A stretch of 64,000 nucleotides of DNA from a virus, in IMG/VR virus record IMGVR_UViG_3300035681_000018, positions 1 to 64,000 of that record; one strand, written 5' to 3'. The notes under the pieces were generated by a model. The model ran no database searches. It saw nothing but the letters and a program-made list of their open reading frames with translations, and had not been told where the DNA came from. The position numbers and the translations under genes were made by a program. Every line of letters begins with the position of its first letter. Positions within the stretch are counted from its first letter, which is position 1. Shown piece by piece: positions 1 to 5,699 of the stretch.

Positions 1-435
1 CTTTTTGTTGATAGTGTACGATTTCTCGTGAAAATGGCCCCTATATACCCAAAATAGGGAAAATATTTTTCTGACGGTTCTTACAACACCTGTGGGAATG
101 CGAATGTGCATAGAAAAAAAAGAACGGTGGGCGGGTAGAGAATAAGTCGGAGCGAAGCGGGGGCATGCACGAGTTTTCCACAGGTTTTTCCACAGGCTGC
201 AACACTTTCAGACAGCGTACGAATCCCTGAGATCCCTTCGCGCGCAAGGCTTTTCGGCTACGCGTCACTGCGGGAGATACAGAACAGTTCATCGAGAAGC
301 TCGAGGTAATTGTCACTGTTTCAACACAAGCAAGACAGAAGAGTTAGCAATAGATCCAAGGGTCATTCGTCAAGCTGGACGTTAAACGCAGCCGTTACTT
401 CTGCGCACGTCAGTCGCAGATCAAGAGGATCAATC
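1..435. other. Leader region without a convincing gene
   Basis: No reading frame here looks like a real protein. Short natural-looking stretches in different frames (for example VTAGDTEQFIEKLEV near 270-315) lack a usable start and may be remnants of a decayed gene. The region holds an A-rich stretch near 113-122 and two tandem DnaA-box-like sites at 174-194. It may be a control region for the early block that begins at 436. Confidence 0.4.
174..194 (+). promoter_or_regulatory. Two tandem DnaA-box-like sites
   Basis: TTTTCCACA occurs at 174-182 and again at 186-194, spaced 12 bases apart. This nonamer is the DnaA box form used in cyanobacteria. Two in tandem outside any gene suggest binding of host DnaA, either for replication or to titrate it. 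The function is inferred. Confidence 0.45.
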
Positions 436-624
436 ATGATCATCTACTTCACCCTGACTACAGACACTGCTGTGTATCAGTTCCAGGTGAACAAGGAGGA
501 GAACTTGGTGCGTGTCACCAAGCTTGTCCTCAAAGGCCAAGAGTGGGGCGAGTGGCATCGCTCCACACTTATGACCGTAGACGCAGGGCGCAAGCTCGTG
601 CGTCAACTACAACAGACCAGGTGA
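436..624 (+). CDS. Small early protein, 62 aa
   Basis: Not recognised. The ATG at 436 is chosen because AAGAGGA lies just upstream as a Shine-Dalgarno. The product starts MIIYFTLTTDTAVYQFQVN and is rich in beta-type residues, probably a small cytoplasmic fold. Its stop codon lies inside the first tRNA-like element (615-664), so the mRNA structure and the end of the gene overlap. It is first in a series of tiny plus-strand genes. Confidence 0.7.
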   Translation: MIIYFTLTTDTAVYQFQVNKEENLVRVTKLVLKGQEWGEWHRSTLMTVDAGRKLVRQLQQTR

Positions 625-684
625 GTTATAGCTCCCAAGCCAGGTGCAATGCCTGGCTCTGGTCATTGCCACAATCCAGTGGCA
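615..684 (+). repeat. tRNA-like element 1 plus start-proximal hairpin
   Basis: GACCAG (615-620) pairs with CTGGTC (659-664). Inside lies a short hairpin and then a 7-bp stem (638-644 with 652-658) closing the 7-nt loop TGCAATG. The inner stem abuts the outer one with no linker, as acceptor and T stems do in a tRNA. A second hairpin, TGCCAC/GTGGCA, follows at 667-684, and the next gene starts 16 nt later. Confidence 0.65.
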
Positions 685-700
685 TCTACTACCTAACACC

Positions 701-892
701 ATGGGTTTCCGTACATCCCTCGGACGTGCATTCTCTGCAGCTACTCAGGCTGCATCACAAGAGTGGCACGAGTCTCAGCTTGATCGTCGCATCACAGGCG
801 ACGTCATCCGTTACAACGACCGTCGTATTACTGGCGACTACGCGCCAATCAACCAACGTAACAACTCCCGCGTTACTTATAGCGGGCGCTGA
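701..892 (+). CDS. Small early protein, 63 aa
   Basis: Not recognised. The product is polar and basic, with a repeated RRITGD motif at about residues 29-34 and 41-46, and has no membrane segment. The ATG at 701 follows an A/C-rich leader with no Shine-Dalgarno. The stop at 890-892 lies inside tRNA-like element 2. It is flanked on both sides by the same RNA architecture, so it is expressed as part of the punctuated early transcript. Confidence 0.65.
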   Translation: MGFRTSLGRAFSAATQAASQEWHESQLDRRITGDVIRYNDRRITGDYAPINQRNNSRVTYSGR

Positions 893-950
893 TCCGTAAG
901 CGGACAGGGAGGTGCAAGTCCTCCCATCAGCATTGCCACACTCAGTGGCA
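888..950 (+). repeat. tRNA-like element 2 plus hairpin
   Basis: The outer stem is GCTGAT/ATCAGC (888-893 with 926-931). A CCG-TAAG-CGG hairpin is followed by GGGAGG/CCTCCC closing the loop TGCAAGT (913-919). The stems total 12 stacked base pairs as in tRNA. TGCCAC/GTGGCA follows at 934-950. The stem sequences differ completely from element 1, so the pairing, not the sequence, is conserved. Confidence 0.7.
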
Positions 951-968
951 TCTACACCACACCATACA

Positions 969-1166
969 ATGGACTACACCGTCAACATCATCGAGCGTAA
1001 CGGCGAGTACTTCCTCCAAGAAGTTTTTGCTGTCACTGATTTCCAGTACGTGGAACAGGTGACTGCAGGTCCGTTCAAAACTCGATGGGAAGCAGACGTT
1101 AAGCGCTCATGGTTATACCCAGGTTATCAAGGACTAACCGATGAGCATTGCTGTCTGCAGCACTGA
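969..1166 (+). CDS. Small early protein, 65 aa
   Basis: Not recognised. It begins MDYTVNIIERNGEYFLQEV and looks like a beta-rich cytoplasmic domain ending CCLQH, where the two Cys and His could bind metal but no known finger is visible. The ATG at 969 follows the C/A-rich leader downstream of element 2. The stop codon TGA at 1164-1166 is part of the outer stem of element 3. Confidence 0.65.
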   Translation: MDYTVNIIERNGEYFLQEVFAVTDFQYVEQVTAGPFKTRWEADVKRSWLYPGYQGLTDEHCCLQH

Positions 1167-1227
1167 GTACCAAGCGTGATGCCGGGGGATCGAATCCCCC
1201 TACTCAGCATTGCCACACTCAGTGGCA
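1163..1227 (+). repeat. tRNA-like element 3 plus hairpin
   Basis: CTGAGTA (1163-1169) pairs with TACTCAG (1201-1207), 7 bp as in a tRNA acceptor stem. GGGGG/CCCCC closes the 7-nt loop ATCGAAT (1189-1195), 5 bp as in a T arm, and joins the acceptor strand directly. A 14-nt linker replaces the D and anticodon arms. TGCCAC/GTGGCA follows at 1211-1227. This is the most tRNA-like copy. Confidence 0.75.
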
Positions 1228-1244
1228 TCTACTTCACACCAACC

Positions 1245-1427
1245 ATGACCGAACACATCGCATCTATTGTCATTGCCGCGGCCACAATCATGGGCATTGG
1301 TACTCAGGTCACCGTCCATCAATTGGATAAGGCGACCGCAAAGCAATGCATCAATCATGAGTGGCCAGTAGAAGCACATGACATCCACCTTGCGTGGTGC
1401 GCAGCTAACAACTATCCAACCAACTGA
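1245..1427 (+). CDS. Small membrane or exported protein, 60 aa
   Basis: Not recognised. Residues 4-23 (IASIVIAAATIMGIGTQVTV) form one hydrophobic segment, either an N-terminal anchor or a signal peptide without an obvious cleavage motif. The rest is polar with two Cys. The ATG at 1245 follows hairpin 3 and an A/C-rich leader. The stop at 1425-1427 lies in the outer stem of element 4. Confidence 0.65.
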   Translation: MTEHIASIVIAAATIMGIGTQVTVHQLDKATAKQCINHEWPVEAHDIHLAWCAANNYPTN

Positions 1428-1488
1428 TCCGTCTAAGCGGGTGACCAGGTGCAAACTCTGGTCCAGTTATTGCCACAATCCCGTGGCA
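1422..1488 (+). repeat. tRNA-like element 4 plus hairpin
   Basis: AACTG/CAGTT (1422-1426 with 1464-1468) forms the outer stem. ATCCG/CGGGT makes a side hairpin. GACCAGG/TCTGGTC closes the loop TGCAAAC (1450-1456) with 7 bp including one G-T pair. The stacked helix is again 12 bp with a 7-nt T-like loop. TGCCAC/GTGGCA follows at 1471-1488. Confidence 0.7.
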
Positions 1489-1506
1489 TTTACTCAACTC
1501 AACACC

Positions 1507-1701
1507 ATGTATTACATCGTGATTGACGGCGTGCAGCATGGCTTCTCCTTCCAATGGGAAGAAGCTCTTATCGAAGCTGCACAACAAGACTTCCAACTTA
1601 ATTCACCAGAGTTAAACGACGGCATCCAAGGCACGCATGACGTGCAGATCATGTCCTTCCAGGAGATGATGGAGGCCGACGACGTTGTGATGGTCATCTG
1701 A
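1507..1701 (+). CDS. Small acidic early protein, 64 aa
   Basis: Not recognised. It begins MYYIVIDGVQHGFSFQWEEA and is acidic throughout, with no membrane segment or motif. The ATG at 1507 comes after CAACTCAACACC and lacks a Shine-Dalgarno. Its 3' end forms part of the extended outer stem of tRNA-like element 5. Confidence 0.65.
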   Translation: MYYIVIDGVQHGFSFQWEEALIEAAQQDFQLNSPELNDGIQGTHDVQIMSFQEMMEADDVVMVI

Positions 1702-1759
1702 CCAGGCGTGAGCCGGGGGATCAAATCCCCCACACAACAATTGCCACAATCCCGTGGCA
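1684..1759 (+). repeat. tRNA-like element 5 plus hairpin
   Basis: GTTGTG (1684-1689) can pair with CACAAC (1733-1738). A TGGTCA/TGACCA hairpin lies inside, then GGGGG/CCCCC closes the loop ATCAAAT (1720-1726). The outer stem carries one A-A mismatch, so this copy is weaker than the others. TGCCAC/GTGGCA follows at 1742-1759, just before the next ATG. Confidence 0.55.
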
Positions 1760-1775
1760 TCTACTACACAACACC

Positions 1776-2009
1776 ATGCTGATCTACCAGCCTCAGTTCG
1801 ATACTCGTCATCGCGTCATCTGGAATGGAGGTGAAAGCTCTATGCTTCACTTCCAGAAGATCAAAGATGGCGAATGGAAAGATCTTGATTCCATGACATT
1901 CATGTCAGGTATACCGACAGGTACCAAGGAGCTTTACTACGAGATGCGCGAGTATTACAACTACTCCATGACCATGCTCCAGGACATCATGTATGCAGTA
2001 GCATTCTGA
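1776..2009 (+). CDS. Small early protein, 77 aa
   Basis: Not recognised. It is rich in Tyr and Met (GTKELYYEMREYYNYSM near residues 49-65) and likely soluble. The ATG at 1776 follows element 5 and the usual C/A-rich leader. Downstream lies the first double-hairpin element (2028-2084), a switch from the tRNA-like type. Confidence 0.65.
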   Translation: MLIYQPQFDTRHRVIWNGGESSMLHFQKIKDGEWKDLDSMTFMSGIPTGTKELYYEMREYYNYSMTMLQDIMYAVAF

Positions 2010-2027
2010 TCCCTGCACTTAACCCTT

Positions 2028-2084
2028 CCGTTGTGGTATGCATGTACTACGACGGTGGGTTTACTGCAGGACTCAACATCCTGC
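2028..2084 (+). repeat. Double-hairpin element, copy 1
   Basis: An 11-bp hairpin CCGTTG...CGACGG (2028-2055) is followed by the linker TGGGTTTACT and by GCAGG/CCTGC (2066-2084) with loop ACTCAACAT. The linker and second hairpin are shared with copy 2 at 2733-2781, and the loop ACTCAACAT with copy 3 at 3060-3100. It sits between a stop codon and the start at 2107. Confidence 0.55.
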
Positions 2085-2106
2085 TCATCAACACCACAGT
2101 ATTCTC

Positions 2107-2490
2107 ATGTTCAGCTCCACAATCATTGGCTATGTCACCGACCTCAAGGTGCTCAAGTCCAGGGAAGACGATAGTTATTTTCTAGCAGTAAGTATTGCAG
2201 TCAACGATCCATTCGGTGGTTCGTGCCGCTTGCGGTTTACGAACAGCAATGGGTTACTTGCTGCATACAACAAGGGCACCTTGGTGACAGGCCATCAGCT
2301 CATTCTCACGCAGTGGAATGTACGCATCAGCACAATCAAGACGCACTACCAGAAGGATGGACAACTAGTGACACTCAAGTACCCTGAGATCAAACTCACA
2401 GGTGTACGTGCCACTATCGGTGCAGCACCCAAGCCTAAAGCTATTGCTACACCATCTCAACCTGAGGAAGAAGACTACCTGGACTTCTGA
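2107..2490 (+). CDS. Small SSB-like OB-fold protein, 127 aa
   Basis: Probably a single-stranded nucleic acid binding protein. The N-terminal 100 residues alternate beta strands (MFSSTIIGYVTDLKVLKS...YFLAVSIAVND) as in OB folds. A Pro/Lys linker follows, and the C-terminus is acidic with a terminal aromatic (PEEEDYLDF), the layout of bacterial SSB tails that recruit partners. An in-frame ATG at 2038 falls inside the upstream RNA hairpin, so 2107 is preferred. A longer SSB-like protein is encoded at 18185, so the two may act at different stages. Confidence 0.6.
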   Translation: MFSSTIIGYVTDLKVLKSREDDSYFLAVSIAVNDPFGGSCRLRFTNSNGLLAAYNKGTLVTGHQLILTQWNVRISTIKTHYQKDGQLVTLKYPEIKLTGVRATIGAAPKPKAIATPSQPEEEDYLDF

Positions 2491-2518
2491 CACACCATCT
2501 AAATCCAACTAACAACTC

Positions 2519-2716
2519 ATGTCCAACTCATTCAAAGACTCCTGTGTTGCTCTTGTCATTGGCATTGGTAGTGGCTTACTCCTATCTACTGGAGTACAGA
2601 AGCTACTCAACCAACACTACGAAGAGCACTGCAACGCAAGACCAAACCACAACCTTGTACGTACACAAGGATTCCTAGGGGACACGTACTACTGCATCCA
2701 CAGTAAGTACCTGTAA
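2519..2716 (+). CDS. Small membrane protein, 65 aa
   Basis: Not recognised. Residues 8-27 (CVALVIGIGSGLLLSTGVQK) form one hydrophobic helix. The rest is polar with two Cys and several His. The ATG at 2519 follows CCAACTAACAACTC without a Shine-Dalgarno. Probably an inner-membrane host-takeover protein, but that is inference. Confidence 0.6.
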   Translation: MSNSFKDSCVALVIGIGSGLLLSTGVQKLLNQHYEEHCNARPNHNLVRTQGFLGDTYYCIHSKYL

Positions 2717-2732
2717 TCTGCACATAACTCTC

Positions 2733-2781
2733 CCGGTAGTACACATGTATTGCCGGTGAGTTTTCTGCAGGTCACACCTGC
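2733..2781 (+). repeat. Double-hairpin element, copy 2
   Basis: The hairpin CCGG...CCGG (2733-2756) with inner pairs is followed by TGAGTTTTCT and by GCAGG/CCTGC (2767-2781). The first stem differs from copy 1 while pairing is kept, and the linker TGRGTTTWCT is conserved. It lies about 30 nt before the gene at 2811. Confidence 0.55.
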
Positions 2782-2810
2782 ACTACACCACACGACACCA
2801 ACTGGAGACC

Positions 2811-3050
2811 ATGACTCCTAAAGCTGTTGAACAACTGCTGACCCAAGACGCACGTCTATTGGCTCGCAGAGACTCCCCTGCCATTGACCAAGAGATTGAA
2901 GAACAGCGTCAAGCTGCACTACAACTCTTCTTCCAATGGCAAGATGGGTTAGCCCAGTTCCAAGACCTAGTCCCATTCTGCGTGGTACTCCAACACAAAG
3001 TAGATCTCAACAGGGATCTGCTCCGTTGGGAACGCAGGCATGAGGACTGA
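2811..3050 (+). CDS. Small helical protein, 79 aa
   Basis: Not recognised. The sequence is almost entirely helical and charged (AVEQLLTQDARLLARRD..., then RQAALQLFFQWQ), consistent with a small helical bundle or coiled coil. The ATG at 2811 is preceded by ACTGGAGACC, which offers a GGAG Shine-Dalgarno, unusual among its neighbours. Confidence 0.65.
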   Translation: MTPKAVEQLLTQDARLLARRDSPAIDQEIEEQRQAALQLFFQWQDGLAQFQDLVPFCVVLQHKVDLNRDLLRWERRHED

Positions 3051-3059
3051 CTCCTGATT

Positions 3060-3100
3060 GGAGGGGCTTCGGCCCTTCCCACCAGGACTCAACATCCTGG
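3060..3100 (+). repeat. Double-hairpin element, copy 3 (UUCG tetraloop)
   Basis: GGAGGGGC/GCCCTTCC closes a TTCG tetraloop (3060-3079), then CCAGG/CCTGG (3082-3100) closes ACTCAACAT, the same loop as copy 1. The first hairpin could act as a terminator, but no T run follows. Confidence 0.5.
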
Positions 3101-3122
3101 ATTCCATTCCATTGCATTTAAC

Positions 3123-3398
3123 ATGGCACTACTAGTTGGCAAAGAAGAGCTTGACTCTGCACTTGCAGTGTTCAAGATCAATCACTACCACTTGGAGTTC
3201 GATGACAACACCGTCTATCTCCATTGGGTAGCGACAACATCCCAAGCTCGTGAGTACATCGATGCATTCCTTGAGTGTCTCGATGTACTAATTGACGAGC
3301 GATGGGTAGATACCTACGGTTCGCACGAACGAGGTAACTTTGTTCAGCTACCAGATGAAGACTACATTTGCTGTCGCTATATCCTGGAGACCGTTTGA
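3123..3398 (+). CDS. Small acidic protein, 91 aa
   Basis: Not recognised. It begins MALLVGKEELDSALAVFKI and is acidic, with alternating helix and strand and no membrane segment. The gene ends one base before the ATG of the next gene, so the pair is probably translationally coupled. Confidence 0.65.
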   Translation: MALLVGKEELDSALAVFKINHYHLEFDDNTVYLHWVATTSQAREYIDAFLECLDVLIDERWVDTYGSHERGNFVQLPDEDYICCRYILETV

Positions 3399-3399
3399 C

Positions 3400-3606
3400 A
3401 TGAAGACGATCTATCGCATGCGTAACGGTTTCATCCACCTCGATTCTTATGGTGAGATTCATAAGTCTCACCATCTACTGAAAGCTGTGGTGGCGGCACT
3501 CATACTTGCGGCTAGCATTAGCACCATCGCAGCACTAGCCAGTAAGTACACGACGCTTGGCCCACAGCTCATCAAGGCTGACAAGCCTTACGTCTTAGGT
3601 TACTGA
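3400..3606 (+). CDS. Small membrane protein, 68 aa
   Basis: Not recognised. A basic N-terminus is followed by one transmembrane helix at about residues 28-50 (LLKAVVAALILAASISTIAA). The ATG at 3400 lies one base after the upstream stop, so translation is likely coupled. Downstream is the first P1-CAT-P2-TGTAAGT type RNA element. Confidence 0.6.
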   Translation: MKTIYRMRNGFIHLDSYGEIHKSHHLLKAVVAALILAASISTIAALASKYTTLGPQLIKADKPYVLGY

Positions 3607-3616
3607 CCTACAAACC

Positions 3617-3649
3617 CTGGGCTTTCCTCCATGAGGATATAAGTCCCAG
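3617..3649 (+). repeat. UGUAAGU-type RNA element, copy 1 (variant)
   Basis: CTGGG/CCCAG (3617-3621 with 3645-3649) encloses CTTT, the small hairpin CCTC-CAT-GAGG and the single strand ATATAAGT. The layout equals the six copies downstream, but the motif is ATATAAGT instead of TGTAAGT, so this is the most diverged copy. Confidence 0.5.
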
Positions 3650-3674
3650 TTACCCAACCAACTCATCAATCCCC

Positions 3675-4049
3675 ATGCGCAATCGAGTATCCATCGTCAA
3701 GGAAGATCGGATCTGGCAACTCAGGTGCCAGGGATATGACTACGACTCAATCGGTAGCATTGTCAATTGTAATCCTCGTTACATGACAATTGTATTGCGT
3801 CGAGTGAGGCGTCGTCCTCCGATCGAGAAAGACCCAATCAAGCGTGGTCGTCGCAGTAATTTTCTCAGCGATAACCAAGTAGAAGATATTCGTATGCGCA
3901 AAGCACAAGGTGAGACTGCACTATCTATTGCTAAGGACTATCACATTGGTGAGTCAGCGATCTGTAAGATTGCTAACAACGTAACGTATAAGGAACCTGC
4001 ATACGACAGCGGCTACAAATATAACTTTACTAATCGTCTCACTCGTTAA
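3675..4049 (+). CDS. HTH DNA-binding protein, 124 aa
   Basis: Probably a phage transcription regulator. The C-terminal half (about residues 60-112) reads FLSDNQVEDIRMRKAQGE then LSIAKDYHIGESAICKIANN, a helix-turn-helix of resolvase or Trp-repressor type. The N-terminal part also looks like an HTH (IWQLRCQGYDYDSIGSIVN). The C-terminal module is related to that of the protein at 11144. It is basic overall. The target is unknown; its early position suggests control of early or middle genes. Confidence 0.65.
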   Translation: MRNRVSIVKEDRIWQLRCQGYDYDSIGSIVNCNPRYMTIVLRRVRRRPPIEKDPIKRGRRSNFLSDNQVEDIRMRKAQGETALSIAKDYHIGESAICKIANNVTYKEPAYDSGYKYNFTNRLTR

Positions 4050-4053
4050 CAAC

Positions 4054-4092
4054 ACTAGGCATCCACACACAATGTGTGGTGTAAGTCCTAGT
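4054..4092 (+). repeat. UGUAAGU-type RNA element, copy 2
   Basis: ACTAGG/CCTAGT is the outer stem, CAT follows, CCACACA/TGTGTGG is the inner hairpin, and TGTAAGT is the conserved single strand before the outer 3' strand. The outer stem differs from the CCTGGG of other copies and still pairs, which is covariation. Confidence 0.65.
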
Positions 4093-4120
4093 ACAAACCT
4101 TACTTAACTCAACTCAAACC

Positions 4121-4477
4121 ATGACAACACAACTAGCCGAGCACATCCAAGTACTTGAGGCTCGCATCAATTGCCTCATCGACAAACTCCTTGCTAGCTA
4201 CGCTAAGCGTTATGGAGATGGCGGCATTACCTTTGACATTGTTAAAGGTACCAAGTACTACAAACTTATTCAACGTGACGTCAAGCGTTCAACCATTGAC
4301 GGCAAGACTGGTGCATCAGTCCATGCATTTATTGATCGTCAATCTGGTTCTGTCTACAAACCAGCAAGCTGGGCGTCACCAGCTAAGCACGTACGTTACA
4401 ACCTCATGGACGACGTATCGTTTGCCACCTGCATCCAGGATGCAGATTGGTCGGGCTCATACCTTTACATGAAGTGA
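4121..4477 (+). CDS. Conserved-looking phage protein, 118 aa
   Basis: Not assigned. The N-terminal 30 residues are helical (LAEHIQVLEARINCLIDKLL), followed by a beta-rich domain containing KYYKLIQRDVKR and SVHAFIDRQSGSVYKPASW. This resembles the short 'KGxKYxKI' proteins I know from many phages, which have no assigned function. The ATG at 4121 follows the CAACTCAAACC leader. Likely cytoplasmic. Confidence 0.6.
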   Translation: MTTQLAEHIQVLEARINCLIDKLLASYAKRYGDGGITFDIVKGTKYYKLIQRDVKRSTIDGKTGASVHAFIDRQSGSVYKPASWASPAKHVRYNLMDDVSFATCIQDADWSGSYLYMK

Positions 4478-4483
4478 CTAATA

Positions 4484-4534
4484 CATGGGCGTCCACTATT
4501 GAGAACCATTCGCAAGAGTGGTGTAAGTCCCATG
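4484..4534 (+). repeat. UGUAAGU-type RNA element, copy 3
   Basis: CATGGG/CCCATG forms the outer stem and CCACT/AGTGG the inner hairpin with a long loop. CGT lies on the 5' side and TGTAAGT on the 3' side. Both outer and inner stems covary relative to other copies. Confidence 0.65.
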
Positions 4535-4562
4535 CTCAACTATTCACCTACCTCAACTCAAC

Positions 4563-4787
4563 ATGGGCGCACTCATGGATCAGACTGAAGACAACAAGCG
4601 GTACCACCTCATCATCAACGTTGATGAGAAGTATGCAATCGTCAACGCACTAGCCTTCTATCATGCACATCACACACTGGGTGCATTGATGGATGAGGAT
4701 GAGCGTGAACAATACATGCTCGCATTCCAAGAAGATGGTCCAATCTTTGTTGATTCCTTAGCAACAAAGGTGGCCAATACCTTCTGA
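4563..4787 (+). CDS. Small acidic protein, 74 aa
   Basis: Not recognised. The sequence is helical and acidic (YHLIINVDEKYAIVNALAFY near residues 16-35). The ATG at 4563 comes directly after CTCAACTCAAC. The stop lies one base before copy 4 of the UGUAAGU element. Confidence 0.6.
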   Translation: MGALMDQTEDNKRYHLIINVDEKYAIVNALAFYHAHHTLGALMDEDEREQYMLAFQEDGPIFVDSLATKVANTF

Positions 4788-4788
4788 T

Positions 4789-4831
4789 CCCTGGGCAGCA
4801 CCGACGTAAGTACGGTGTGTAAGTCCCAGGG
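4789..4831 (+). repeat. UGUAAGU-type RNA element, copy 4
   Basis: CCCTGGG/CCCAGGG (7 bp) encloses CAG, the hairpin CACCG/CGGTG and TGTAAGT. The inner stem differs from all other copies. The 9-nt inner loop itself contains GTAAGT, a partial repeat of the conserved strand. Confidence 0.65.
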
Positions 4832-4859
4832 TTTACTGTCCATCTACTCAGCTCATGCA

Positions 4860-4997
4860 ATGACTGAACTCGATCCCAACTACAACGCTGACTTGCTTGA
4901 TGCCATGGCTGACATGGCATATGAACAAGAGCAAGCCATGCGTGAAGAATACGAACTCAACCCACCTGAACTGGAGACCTACGATGACCAAGCCTAA
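4860..4997 (+). CDS. Small acidic peptide, 45 aa
   Basis: Not recognised. It is very acidic and helical (LDAMADMAYEQEQAMREEYE). The ATG at 4860 is in frame with nothing upstream of the RNA element. Its 3' end overlaps the ATG at 4984 by 14 bases. Confidence 0.55.
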   Translation: MTELDPNYNADLLDAMADMAYEQEQAMREEYELNPPELETYDDQA

Positions 4998-5415
4998 GTA
5001 CACACTGCGTCAAGCATGGGATGACGGTGACATCATCGTCATCCTGATCGCAATCATTTCAATCATCATCACGGAGTTTGCATCATGTCTTACATCTCAG
5101 AACTCAAGAAGTTCTACCCCAAGTCCTACAAAGCACGCTTCGCAATCAATGCTTACAACGTGCACAAGTACTTCGAGCACAAAGACCCAACGGTTGTCAC
5201 GGTCCACGAAACCTACCTTAGGTACGGCGGACCCGAAGAAGGAGGTTGGTACTACACCCAAGGAGAACCGCTTGTCAGCCACTGCATCTTCTCCAAGAGG
5301 CAAGCGGTCCGAATCTACGTCAACTACTTCGAAGAGTACGAGATCGAAGGCCAGCCGTCTCTTGGAGATACAACAACTCGATCCAACATCGACATCAGTT
5401 TCTCCAACGAACTAG
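4984..5415 (+). CDS. Overlapping ORF with N-terminal membrane helix, 143 aa
   Basis: The first 33 residues look real: a short charged start, then a strong membrane helix (IIVILIAIISIIITEF, about residues 17-32). From 5085 the frame runs opposite-phase through the next gene and turns into a Ser/Thr/Lys-rich tail that could simply be the shadow of that gene. Either it is a true overprinted gene or a stop codon for a small membrane peptide was lost. It has no recognised family. Confidence 0.3.
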   Translation: MTKPKYTLRQAWDDGDIIVILIAIISIIITEFASCLTSQNSRSSTPSPTKHASQSMLTTCTSTSSTKTQRLSRSTKPTLGTADPKKEVGTTPKENRLSATASSPRGKRSESTSTTSKSTRSKASRLLEIQQLDPTSTSVSPTN

Positions 5416-5453
5416 CTAAGGCTTACCCTGAATCCCGTCCGTACTACTGCTGA
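5085..5453 (+). CDS. Phage protein of unknown function, 122 aa
   Basis: Not recognised. It is rich in aromatic residues (LKKFYPKSYKARFAINAYNV; FEEYEIEG), soluble and mixed alpha/beta. The start is supported by GGAG 10 bases upstream of the ATG. Four bases separate its end from the next gene. Confidence 0.7.
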   Translation: MSYISELKKFYPKSYKARFAINAYNVHKYFEHKDPTVVTVHETYLRYGGPEEGGWYYTQGEPLVSHCIFSKRQAVRIYVNYFEEYEIEGQPSLGDTTTRSNIDISFSNELAKAYPESRPYYC

Positions 5454-5456
5454 TCA

Positions 5457-5699
5457 ATGCAAGCAACTGCAACACCTGCACTCAGTATCAACCAGCGTAA
5501 TTTATATCAGTATTACTTGAATCACAAGAAGAAGTATGGGAACACAGCATGCTTCGTACCTAAGCTTCCATCGCAAAGCTCAAGGCTTGAGCAATATCTC
5601 CAGGCCTTGGTGCGACTGGAAGAGTACGGATTGATACGTGTAGACAGAAGCAGTGCTAACTACACAGCATGGATCATGCTTGCACCAAAGGAACAATAA
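5457..5699 (+). CDS. Small winged-helix-like protein, 80 aa
   Basis: Tentative. Residues 10-75 contain a helix, a loop with VPKLPSQSSRLEQYLQALV, and then EEYGLIRVDRS followed by YTAWIMLAP, a pattern compatible with a winged helix: recognition-type helix followed by a beta wing. No close family is named. It is the last plus-strand gene before the palindrome-rich intergenic region. Confidence 0.5.
   Translation: MQATATPALSINQRNLYQYYLNHKKKYGNTACFVPKLPSQSSRLEQYLQALVRLEEYGLIRVDRSSANYTAWIMLAPKEQ

Noticed and set aside
41-316. 91-codon minus-strand open frame
   Set aside because: Composition is unnatural (FFFFYAHSHSH, Cys/Ser-rich), it overlaps the DnaA-box repeats and no ribosome binding site precedes it.
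1163-1207. A functional amino-acid tRNA
   Set aside because: Acceptor and T stems are perfect but only 14 nt replace the D and anticodon arms, so it cannot decode; classed as tRNA-like.
3060-3079. Intrinsic terminator with UUCG loop
   Set aside because: The stem is excellent but no T run follows and the element is part of the double-hairpin family; kept as a structured element instead.
3637-3644. Eukaryotic-like 5' splice site GTAAGT in the UGUAAGU elements
   Set aside because: The match is short and the context is a phage RNA structure; no 3' splice partner or intron-like interval exists.
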